A stretch of DNA of 14,373 bases from Legionellaceae bacterium UBA2794. GTDB lineage: Bacteria > Pseudomonadota > Gammaproteobacteria > Legionellales > Legionellaceae. Under the pieces are notes generated by a model. That model had not been told where the DNA came from. It did no database searches and saw only the letters and a list, made by a program, of their open reading frames with translations. Location of the stretch: assembly GCA_002352055.1 (NCBI GenBank), contig DEHS01000072.1, positions 13,398-27,770 on the forward strand. Reading direction: 5' to 3'. Position 1 is the stretch's first letter. The number at the start of each line of letters is the position of its first letter. Shown piece by piece: positions 1 through 6,396 of the stretch. The position numbers and the translations under genes are program-made.

Positions 1-257
1 CGATTCTAGGTATGGATGAATTGTCTGAAGATGATAAGCGTGTTGTTACCCGTGCACGTAAGATTCAACGATTTTTGTCTCAGCCGTTCTTCGTTGCAGA
101 GGTATTTACCGGTTCCCCAGGAAAATATGTATCACTAAAAGATACTATTAAAGGTTTCCAAGGTATTCTTGCTGGCGAATATGATGATTTACCTGAACAG
201 GCATTTTACATGGTCGGAAGCATAGAGGAAGCTGTTGCTAAAGCTAAAACTTTATGA
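1..257 (+). CDS. atpD: ATP synthase F1 subunit beta, C-terminal part (partial at window edge)
   Basis: This is the last 84 codons of the catalytic beta subunit of F1Fo ATP synthase, which makes ATP from ADP and phosphate on the cytoplasmic face of the inner membrane. The reading frame is open from position 3. It encodes the highly conserved C-terminal helical domain: the ILGMDELSEDDK stretch, then ARKIQRFLSQPFFVAEVF, then the GKYVSLKDTI and LPEQAFYMVGSIEEA blocks, almost residue for residue like E. coli AtpD. The nucleotide-binding domain lies outside the window. The stop codon overlaps an ATG at 254, and atpC follows at once, which is the usual gammaproteobacterial atp operon order. Identification is secure from direct reading. 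Confidence 0.97.
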   Translation, partial: ILGMDELSEDDKRVVTRARKIQRFLSQPFFVAEVFTGSPGKYVSLKDTIKGFQGILAGEYDDLPEQAFYMVGSIEEAVAKAKTL

Positions 258-268
258 GGCAAGCAGAA

Positions 269-691
269 ATGACTATAACAACGCACCTGGATATCGTAAG
301 TGCTGAGCGTGAAATATTCTCAGGCCTGGTTGAAATGGTAGTAGCAACTGGCGAGCTGGGGGAAATTGGTATCACTCCCGGCCACGCGCCACTTCTTACC
401 ATATTAAAGCCGGGGGAAATTCGTTTGACTCTTCAAGGTGGCGAGCAGGAAATATATTATGTGCAAGGTGGTATGCTCGAAGTGCAGCCCCATTCGATAA
501 CTATATTATCGGATGTTGCAGAACGTGCTGATCACCTGGATGAAGCATCTGCCTTAGCTGCAAAAGCACAGGCGGAAGCAGCTATGGCTAATAAAGGCGG
601 GGATATTGATTATTCAGTCGCCGCTGTGGAGCTTGCTCGTGCCGTAGCACAAATTCGTGCCATTCAAAAAGTACGAAAAAACATTAAATAA
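269..691 (+). CDS. atpC: ATP synthase F1 subunit epsilon
   Basis: This is the epsilon subunit of the F1 central stalk. It couples rotation to catalysis and inhibits ATP hydrolysis. From the chosen start the protein is 140 aa, the normal family length, and begins MTITTHLDIVSAEREIFSG. The N-terminal beta-sandwich has the PGHAPLLT and GGMLEVQP blocks near residues 36-43 and 68-75. The C-terminal half is the expected helical hairpin, rich in Ala and Lys. An upstream in-frame ATG at 254 overlaps the atpD stop (ATGA). I prefer 269 because a GAGG at 256-259 sits 9 nt before it and because family members start at MTxxxHLDIVSAE. It is the last gene of the atp operon; a hairpin lies just downstream. 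Confidence 0.95.
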   Translation: MTITTHLDIVSAEREIFSGLVEMVVATGELGEIGITPGHAPLLTILKPGEIRLTLQGGEQEIYYVQGGMLEVQPHSITILSDVAERADHLDEASALAAKAQAEAAMANKGGDIDYSVAAVELARAVAQIRAIQKVRKNIK

Positions 692-700
692 TGTTCTATA

Positions 701-733
701 TAGTACAAGGTAAGCGAAATTTATCTTGTACTA
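701..733 (+). terminator. Hairpin downstream of atpC, possible atp operon end
   Basis: The arms TAGTACAAGGTAA (701-713) and its near complement at 721-733 form a 13-bp stem with one G-U pair and a 7-nt loop. It begins 9 nt after the atpC stop. No run of T follows, so it does not fit a standard intrinsic terminator; it could instead protect the mRNA 3' end or act with Rho. A smaller 6-bp palindrome (680-695) overlaps the atpC stop. Confidence 0.45.
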
Positions 734-908
734 AACTCCATCATTGCAAAACATTCACCCTTTTACTTTGTTGAGCTTCGAGTACAGTTGTATTGTTTAG
801 TTATGTTTAGGTACTGACAATTCAGATTTCGATTTCGTGTCGTTTGTTTCACGGGATCCAACTCGACTTTAATGAATGTATTAAATTAGTTTATTAAATT
901 ACATCTCT

Positions 909-943
909 GGATTCCGCGAATAAATCGCGGGACGTTGTAATTA
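909..943. repeat. Short palindromic repeat, copy 1
   Basis: The stem TTCCGCGA (912-919) pairs with TCGCGGGA (925-932) around a 5-nt loop and is followed by CGTTGTAATTA. The same layout recurs at 12992-13024: TTCC, variable stem base, CGA, 5-nt loop, TCG, then GGGACGT.GTAATT. A G-C stem pair here is replaced by T-A in the other copy, so pairing is kept while sequence changes. The tail of this copy runs into the 21-bp tandem array. It is probably a dispersed intergenic repeat of the REP type. Confidence 0.6.
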
Positions 944-1076
944 TTTGGAGAGATGTTGGGATCATTTGATGATACGGTGTAGTTATTTTGCTGATACGGT
1001 ATAACTGTTCGATAAGATGTTAAGGTAATTTGATGAGATGTTAAAGTTATTTGATGAATTGTTAACACGGTATAAG
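931..1076. repeat. Array of about seven degenerate 21-bp tandem repeats
   Basis: Units start near 931, 950, 971, 993, 1014, 1035 and 1056. Most are 21 bp (one of 22, the first of 19). The clearest pair is AAGATGTTAAGGTAATTTGAT (1014-1034) and GAGATGTTAAAGTTATTTGAT (1035-1055). The rough consensus is GA-GATGTTAA-GTTATTTGAT; two units carry GATACGGT instead of GAGATGTT. A period of 21 is two helical turns, so equivalent bases lie on one face of the DNA. Function unknown. A minus-strand reading frame across it only reflects the multiple-of-three period. Confidence 0.7.
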
Positions 1077-1228
1077 AATATATATTTAAATAATAATTAG
1101 TCTAAAGAGAGGTCTTTTTATTAGCATATTATTGCTTTTTTGTACTTTGGTCTTGTTCGTACTATGAGCGATATAAGATATTGCAAAAAGGATTGAAAAT
1201 AGATACTTATTCATATTAATTCACACAC

Positions 1229-1237
1229 TTATCCACA
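1229..1237 (+). promoter_or_regulatory. DnaA box (exact TTATCCACA)
   Basis: TTATCCACA is an exact match to the strong DnaA-binding 9-mer. A near match, TTATTCATA, lies 22 bp upstream at 1207-1215. It sits about 220 bp before the parC start in an AT-rich gap next to the atp operon, which in gammaproteobacteria is usually close to oriC. Binding is inferred. Confidence 0.55.
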
Positions 1238-1334
1238 GGATTTACATTCAGCATCAATTAGATAATTTTTAAAATCTAATAAATTTCAATAACTTACGTT
1301 TGAACAGGCAAAGTGCTCTAAAAATATTATAAAG

Positions 1335-1343
1335 TTATTCACA
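1335..1343 (+). promoter_or_regulatory. DnaA box (exact TTATTCACA)
   Basis: TTATTCACA fits the TTATNCACA consensus and has the same orientation as the box at 1229, 106 bp away. It lies between two candidate parC promoters: TTGAAC at 1300 with a TATTAT-like -10 near 1325, and the extended -10 at 1383-1391. DnaA bound here could affect parC transcription. Confidence 0.5.
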
Positions 1344-1382
1344 ATCTGCATGCTGTTTAGAATACTAACATGATGAATATTT

Positions 1383-1391
1383 TGCTAAAAT
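1383..1391 (+). promoter_or_regulatory. Probable parC promoter, extended -10
   Basis: TGCTAAAAT is a TGn extension directly before TAAAAT, a 5-of-6 match to TATAAT. The -35 region 17 bp upstream (TACTAA) is weak, as extended -10 promoters tolerate. Transcription would start near 1398, placing the parC ATG at 1450 about 50 nt into the transcript. A second option is TTGAAC at 1300-1305 with an AT-rich -10 near 1323-1330. Confidence 0.4.
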
Positions 1392-1449
1392 AGCTTTGCA
1401 ATCGTAACCAAACTTGCACTACGATGACCTTATAGCGACTAAATTGATA

Positions 1450-3702
1450 ATGACTAAAAAAACCATGATGAATGAAGCAACTGAAAAAAAACCGCTGACC
1501 GAATTTACAGAGAAAGCATATCTTGACTATTCCATGTACGTCATCCTTGATCGGGCCTTGCCTAATATTGCCGATGGTTTAAAACCGGTACAGCGTCGTA
1601 TTGTGTACGCAATGTCTGAATTGGGATTGAAAGCTACAGCGAAATATAAAAAATCAGCTCGTACTGTGGGGGATGTGTTAGGTAAATTTCATCCTCATGG
1701 TGATAGTGCTTGTTATGAAGCCATGGTTTTAATGGCACAACCATTTTCCTATCGTTACCCCTTTGTCGATGGGCAAGGTAACTGGGGATCACCTGACGAT
1801 CCCAAATCATTTGCGGCAATGCGTTATACCGAAGCGCGATTATCGCCCTACGCTGATGTATTGCTCGGTGAGCTCATGCAGGGTACGGTAGATTGGGTGG
1901 ATAACTTTGACGGTACGTTACAAGAACCTTCGCTGCTCCCGGCCCGTCTCCCTAATATTTTATTGAATGGTGCCACTGGTATTGCAGTAGGAATGGCCTC
2001 AGACATTTTACCTCATAATTTGACTGAGGTAGCTAATGCCTGTATTCATTTATTAGATAATCCCAAAGCTGAGCTGCAGGCTATCTCATCGTTTATACAT
2101 GGCCCAGACTTCCCCACGGCTGCCGAGATTATTACGCCGCGTGAAGCAATTAATACCATGTATGAAACTGGAAACGGCTCTGTAAAAATGCGCGCAGTGT
2201 TCATGCAGGAGAAACAGAACATAGTAATTACTGCATTGCCCTATCAGGTTTCTGGCGCAAAAATAATGGAACAGATTGCTTTGCAAATGCAGCAAAAGAA
2301 ATTACCCATGGTTGAAGATTTGCGCGATGAATCCGATCACGAGCATCCAACGCGTCTGGTGATTATCCCCAAATCGAACCGTGTTGATGTTGAAGGCCTG
2401 ATGTCGCATTTGTTTGCTACTACCGATTTAGAACGCAGCTATCGGGTTAATTTTAATATGATTGGTCTCGATGGAAAACCACGCGTCAAAGGGCTGGTAA
2501 CCATATTGACCGAATGGCTGACTTATCGACTTGCTACTGTTAAACGAAGATTAGAATATCGATTGGAGAAAGTGCTTGAGCGCATTCATGTCCTTGAGGG
2601 GCTATTAATCGCTTATCTTAATATCGATGAAGTCATAGCTATCATCAGGGAGCATGAGCAACCCAAACAAGGGCTAATCGCCCGTTTTAATCTGAGTGAA
2701 CGTCAGGCTGAGGCTATTTTGGAAATGAAGTTACGCCATTTAGCACGGCTTGAAGAAATGAAATTACGGGCTGAATTAGATGAATTGGCCGCAGAACGCG
2801 ATAATTTACAAAATATTTTAGCCAGTGAATCACGCTTAAGAACTTTAGTGAAACATGAAATTATAAAAGATCGGGATGAGTTTGGTGATAAGCGCCGTTC
2901 ACCAATAATTACTCGCCAGGAGTCTCAAGCGTTAAAAGAAGAAGATATATTGCCTAATGAACCAATCACGGTAGTCTTATCCAAAAATGGTTGGGTAAGA
3001 GCCGCAAAAGGTCATGATGTGGATGGCAGGGAGCTTAATTATAAGGCCGGTGACGAATTTAAAGCCCAGGCTCTTGCGCGCTCCAATCAGCAAGTTATTT
3101 TTTTTGATAGTGAAGGAAAGGTTTATTCCTTACCAGGACACGTTTTGCCTTCAGCTCGGGGCCAAGGTGAGCCTTTGACTGGCAAATTAAATCCTGCAGA
3201 GGGGATGCTGTTTGAGGCTATGATTGGGGGAGACCCAGAACAACAGGTTATTTTAGCCAGTGATGCGGGGTATGGATTTATCGTAACTGTAGCTGATCTT
3301 TATGTTAAAAACCGGAATGGTAAAGCATGTATCAAATTACCCGAAAATAGCCGAATTTTACCTCCTCGGATTTTAGCTAAAGATAAGGAATTGTTTGTGG
3401 CGTGTGCGACAAATATAGGTAGATTGCTAATTTTTTCCATACTTGAATTGCCCGAGTTAACCCGAGGGAAAGGTAATAAATTAATCAGTATCCCATCGGC
3501 TAAAGCGGCATCCAGGGAGGAATACATTATTGATTTACAAGTTTTAGCGATTAATGACTCCTTAACGGTACATGCTGGAAAACGACATTTTACCCTTAAA
3601 GGCGCTGATTTGACTTATTATAAAGGTGAACGCGGACGAAGAGGAAATCGCTTGCCTCGTGGACTGCAAAATGTCACCCATTTACAAGTGACTGAAGTAT
3701 AA
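1450..3702 (+). CDS. parC: DNA topoisomerase IV subunit A
   Basis: This subunit cuts and rejoins DNA in topoisomerase IV, which with ParE unlinks daughter chromosomes. The 750-aa product matches E. coli ParC (752 aa) along its whole length. Visible landmarks are LTEFTEKAYLDYSMYV near residues 16-31, DGLKPVQRRIVYAMSELGL (42-60), the quinolone-determining HPHGDSACYE (81-90), and the active-site Tyr126 in AAMRYTEARLS. Then come the ATTDLE..YR..NMIGLDG block, the long coiled tower, and a C-terminal beta-propeller from about residue 490. Ser86 and Glu90 (E. coli Ser80 and Glu84) are wild type. The frame also opens at TTG 1414, but ATG 1450 gives the right length; ATG 1465 or 1468 are alternatives, and none has a clear Shine-Dalgarno. 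It reads away from the atp operon with its own promoter. Confidence 0.96.
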   Translation: MTKKTMMNEATEKKPLTEFTEKAYLDYSMYVILDRALPNIADGLKPVQRRIVYAMSELGLKATAKYKKSARTVGDVLGKFHPHGDSACYEAMVLMAQPFSYRYPFVDGQGNWGSPDDPKSFAAMRYTEARLSPYADVLLGELMQGTVDWVDNFDGTLQEPSLLPARLPNILLNGATGIAVGMASDILPHNLTEVANACIHLLDNPKAELQAISSFIHGPDFPTAAEIITPREAINTMYETGNGSVKMRAVFMQEKQNIVITALPYQVSGAKIMEQIALQMQQKKLPMVEDLRDESDHEHPTRLVIIPKSNRVDVEGLMSHLFATTDLERSYRVNFNMIGLDGKPRVKGLVTILTEWLTYRLATVKRRLEYRLEKVLERIHVLEGLLIAYLNIDEVIAIIREHEQPKQGLIARFNLSERQAEAILEMKLRHLARLEEMKLRAELDELAAERDNLQNILASESRLRTLVKHEIIKDRDEFGDKRRSPIITRQESQALKEEDILPNEPITVVLSKNGWVRAAKGHDVDGRELNYKAGDEFKAQALARSNQQVIFFDSEGKVYSLPGHVLPSARGQGEPLTGKLNPAEGMLFEAMIGGDPEQQVILASDAGYGFIVTVADLYVKNRNGKACIKLPENSRILPPRILAKDKELFVACATNIGRLLIFSILELPELTRGKGNKLISIPSAKAASREEYIIDLQVLAINDSLTVHAGKRHFTLKGADLTYYKGERGRRGNRLPRGLQNVTHLQVTEV

Positions 3703-3773
3703 AATTGATTTAATTTCGAGGCTGTATTTGAAAAGATGTAGATTACTTGCCCCATTTGTTCAGACTCGCGAAT

Positions 3774-3817
3774 TTATGGCCAATTCGTTAATTTGGCCAT
3801 AATTGCTATTTATGGCC
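3774..3817. repeat. TTATGGCC inverted repeat plus a third copy
   Basis: TTATGGCCAA (3774-3783) and TTGGCCATAA (3793-3802) form a perfect 10-bp inverted repeat with a 9-bp centre. TTATGGCC occurs a third time at 3810-3817, leading into CCTAG-AC-CTAGG (3816-3827), a further small palindrome. It lies 71 bp after parC. It could end the parC transcript, though no T run follows, or it could be a protein-binding site beside the parS-like sequence. Confidence 0.5.
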
Positions 3818-3831
3818 TAGACCTAGGTGGA

Positions 3832-3847
3832 TGTTTCCCGTGAAACA
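3832..3847. promoter_or_regulatory. parS: parS-like ParB-binding site
   Basis: TGTTTCCCGTGAAACA differs from the widely conserved bacterial parS palindrome TGTTTCACGTGAAACA only at base 7 (C for A at 3838). parS is loaded by the CTPase ParB and helps segregate the origin region. Sites cluster within a few percent of the chromosome around oriC. It lies between genes, close to the atp operon and parC, as an origin-proximal parS would. ParB binding is inferred, since parAB is not in the window. Confidence 0.7.
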
Positions 3848-3929
3848 CATCATCATTCAAATCTCCTGTACATCATTTTTAATAGAAAAAATAATATGAT
3901 GACAATAGGACGTATCAGATGAAAATGGT

Positions 3930-3935
3930 TATAAT
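3930..3935 (+). promoter_or_regulatory. Candidate -10 box for the 724-aa gene
   Basis: An exact TATAAT lies 32 bp before the ATG at 3968. No good -35 is seen at 17-18 bp, so an activator may be needed. Transcription from it would start near 3942, past the in-frame TTG at 3938, which favours the ATG at 3968. Confidence 0.4.
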
Positions 3936-3967
3936 GTTTGCAGATTGCATTTTCAGGATTACATTTT

Positions 3968-6142
3968 ATGGTACGAGTTGTGCAAGGCAATGCGCTTCAA
4001 TTTTTTACCTTGATGACTAAAGGGAACAACGAGCACCAGCAGTTGTCGCCAGTAATCATACAGATGTACGCTTTACGAGAAACTCAATTTTTAGGCCATC
4101 AGCCAGAGGCAGAAGAGTATAGCCGAAGCTGGCTTAATATTAATAACAAACTTAATTGTACGGAAAAAAACCCCTCGCATTTTTTAGGTGAATTATTCAG
4201 GAGAGAGGCCGGGGAGGATGACCCTAATTGGTTTAATCATGATTTTGCCTTTATTAATAATCATGGCGAATTGTGCCGGTTTATGGTGGTTTATAACCCT
4301 GAGGATTTGTCGCAGTGGGCTTTAGGTTTGATGAAAAACACTTATTTGGCAGCTCCGCAACAGAATTTAATGATATTGACCAGTCTTGATTACTCTCCCT
4401 TATTACATCCTGATATTAACGAATCACCATTGGACTTAGCCAATCATTCATTAGCGGAAGACGCTGATAACCCTTTCATCACAGAGCTAATATATAAAAT
4501 ATTGGATTTAAATAGCGGGTTAATAAATCCTCATTATCAAAGAATTCTGCCGTTATTATCTACCCTGTCGTTGAGAAAAAAAACGGAACTAAAAAATTTG
4601 TTAATTGATGCAATATCTCAGGATAAGCTTTGGGCTGAGAATGAGATTTTAGATCGCATAATTAAATATGGCATTAACATTTCGTCTGGTTTGTTTGCTG
4701 AATGTTTAAATGGGAGTGCTGGTTTAAAAGAGGCCATGGGGATTATTCCTTTTGGAGCTGACGAACAAGTAAATAAAAACTCATTAGAAGTAATTATTTC
4801 TTGTTATGAAAACGGTCGTCTCATCCCCTTCCCCAAACATTATTTAATGAATAAAATTTTGCCTCAAATAAAAGGTCATGCAAATCGGCATCCCTTTTTA
4901 TGGAATGAAACGCAGATCAAATTGATTCCGTATTTAATAGAGAGTAGATGGTTTGATCTTGCTACAAAGGTTTTAGGAAAAAAGTATTATCAAGTAGTTT
5001 ATCACCTCTTTCAAATGGGTTTATCTGAAAAACTGCCCCAATTTTTCAAATTGAAAGAAAAGCGAACCAGATTGGATTCAATTGCTGAATTAAATCGCGA
5101 TGATATTCAAAAAGCCAGTTTAATTTTTTGGATTGAAAGCGATTTGTCTGAAGAAGAATTTACGCATCTTGTACATGAGATGAAGCGTTATCCCTTACTA
5201 GCTAGTACGTTATGCAGTTTGTTTAAGACTAATGAATACACAATCCCTGCATTAATGCAGATCGCTAAAGATCCTCAATTGCATTTGGCAAAATCCGTTG
5301 CAGTTCATTGCCGTAAATTAGAAAATGTTGCGTCTTTGGTTAAGAAATTAAACCTGGAGGAGCTGCACCTTCTGATTGAATCGTTGCAAGTAATTAATCA
5401 ATTAGATATAAGCGAATCTATATATCAGCTTATCGGAAGAAAAGATTCAAATGGACGAATAGCACGACTTATTCTGCCCTCATTGAGTAATATAGAAAAT
5501 CTGCAACATCAGGAAACCTTAGTAAATATTCTTTATACGGAATTAACCCCAGGGATATCCAAATTAAACCAGGAAATTGAGGTGTTAACGGATGAATGGC
5601 TACGAAATCAGGCTAAAGAATTAAAAAACCGAATAATATGTGCCCAGCAAGTACAAAATCTCAAATGTGAACCCGCTTTGGTATCATTAGCAGCAGCAGA
5701 TACCTTAAAAGCAAGACGATTTAGAGAAGTCATGTTTGGTGTCGGAGAAAAAACTAAAGCGATACAGGCAAAATTAAGTCAAAAAGATCGGATTGCATAT
5801 GGTAGATGGCAAGAAAAAGAGCAGGGTTATCTAAAGAAATTGTATGAAATTGCATGGGAAGCAATAACAACAAATAACTTTAACCCACGGTTACATAATG
5901 ATTTAGAAAATGCAAAAAAAGATATTTTAGCCATTGTCGATCCTCAAGAAAATACATCATTAAAGTTAGCATTATTAATAATTTCTAATCTTGTTATAAG
6001 CTTGTGTACTTTGTTTATAGCCAACGCAGTAAATAAAAAATGTACTGGTAGTTATACTTTTTTTACGCAGTCACGTTATGAACGATTAGTTATTAGTTCC
6101 CACAAAAACATGGAAGATCAATTGAAGAAGCCTCTTGCTTAA
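3968..6142 (+). CDS. Unknown 724-aa helical protein with C-terminal membrane segment; candidate Dot/Icm effector
   Basis: I do not recognise a catalytic family. The protein is long, probably mostly alpha-helical and rich in Leu, Ile, Glu and Lys. It has no signal peptide and opens MVRVVQGNALQFFTLMTK. The middle (about residues 180-560) is a succession of short amphipathic helices with recurring Leu spacing, suggesting a helical-repeat scaffold. Near the end, residues 665-688 are strongly hydrophobic (LALLIISNLVISLCTLFIAN), followed by NKK and a 35-residue polar tail ending KKPLA. That suggests a membrane anchor close to the C terminus. The ATG at 3968 is chosen over TTG 3938 because AGGA at 3955-3958 is 9 nt upstream. 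It lies between parC and a MavQ-like effector gene, and a Dot/Icm substrate is a reasonable inference from context, size and AT-richness. Nothing in it proves secretion. Confidence 0.6.
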   Translation: MVRVVQGNALQFFTLMTKGNNEHQQLSPVIIQMYALRETQFLGHQPEAEEYSRSWLNINNKLNCTEKNPSHFLGELFRREAGEDDPNWFNHDFAFINNHGELCRFMVVYNPEDLSQWALGLMKNTYLAAPQQNLMILTSLDYSPLLHPDINESPLDLANHSLAEDADNPFITELIYKILDLNSGLINPHYQRILPLLSTLSLRKKTELKNLLIDAISQDKLWAENEILDRIIKYGINISSGLFAECLNGSAGLKEAMGIIPFGADEQVNKNSLEVIISCYENGRLIPFPKHYLMNKILPQIKGHANRHPFLWNETQIKLIPYLIESRWFDLATKVLGKKYYQVVYHLFQMGLSEKLPQFFKLKEKRTRLDSIAELNRDDIQKASLIFWIESDLSEEEFTHLVHEMKRYPLLASTLCSLFKTNEYTIPALMQIAKDPQLHLAKSVAVHCRKLENVASLVKKLNLEELHLLIESLQVINQLDISESIYQLIGRKDSNGRIARLILPSLSNIENLQHQETLVNILYTELTPGISKLNQEIEVLTDEWLRNQAKELKNRIICAQQVQNLKCEPALVSLAAADTLKARRFREVMFGVGEKTKAIQAKLSQKDRIAYGRWQEKEQGYLKKLYEIAWEAITTNNFNPRLHNDLENAKKDILAIVDPQENTSLKLALLIISNLVISLCTLFIANAVNKKCTGSYTFFTQSRYERLVISSHKNMEDQLKKPLA

Positions 6143-6334
6143 CGAAATGCCACAATATGCGGCCAAAGTAACATTTTTTTTACAATTGGGCTTTTGTTTG
6201 AACCACATTAATGATGTTCTTATTTAAATCATTTTATTGTATTAATATTATCCCCAAAATTATCCATTTGTTCATATTGAATTTTATGTATTCAAAATAA
6301 CCCCTAAATTTACCAAATTTACCAAAAAACACTC

Positions 6335-6364
6335 TTGAATTTATTAATTATTTCTGCTTAATAT
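6335..6364 (+). promoter_or_regulatory. Candidate promoter of the MavQ-like gene
   Basis: TTGAAT (6335-6340) and TAATAT (6359-6364) are 18 bp apart, a fair sigma70-type promoter 33 bp before the ATG at 6397. The -10 region also reads CTTAATAT, matching one half of the tandem PmrA box as I recall it for Legionella Dot/Icm genes; the second half, 11 bp on, is poor (GCTAA). Confidence 0.45.
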
Positions 6365-6396
6365 GAGGCTAAAGAGGGATTTAATAAGGGAATAGG

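Larger units (their letters stand above)
692..1449. other. Gene-free AT-rich gap between atpC and parC
   Basis: I see no convincing gene on either strand in these roughly 750 bases. In order, the gap holds the atpC hairpin (701-733), a degenerate parS-like half-site (845-860), a palindromic repeat (909-943), seven degenerate 21-bp tandem units (931-1076), a very AT-rich stretch (about 1070-1140), DnaA boxes at 1229 and 1335, and the probable parC promoter region (1300-1391). It is unusually long and structured for a gap between two core genes. Confidence 0.7.

Noticed and set aside
886..1068. Minus-strand open frame of 60 codons with a repeating LTxHQI pattern
   Set aside because: The repeat pattern follows from the 21-bp tandem DNA repeats, which keep frame. 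No ribosome site or known domain is seen.
950..1076. CRISPR array
   Set aside because: The 21-bp units are contiguous and degenerate, with no unique spacers and no cas genes in view.
1414..1449. TTG start adding 12 residues to ParC
   Set aside because: No Shine-Dalgarno, and ParC homologues need no such extension; ATG 1450 gives the normal length.
692..1449. A firm oriC call
   Set aside because: Only two exact DnaA boxes, few GATC sites and no dnaA, gidA or rpmH neighbours are visible, so it is kept as a hypothesis among the findings.
1621..1700. Quinolone-resistance change in ParC
   Set aside because: The key Ser and Glu (E. coli 80 and 84) are wild type.
3938..3967. TTG start adding 10 residues to the 724-aa protein
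   Set aside because: It would lie at or before the transcription start predicted from TATAAT at 3930, and AGGA is placed properly for the ATG at 3968.
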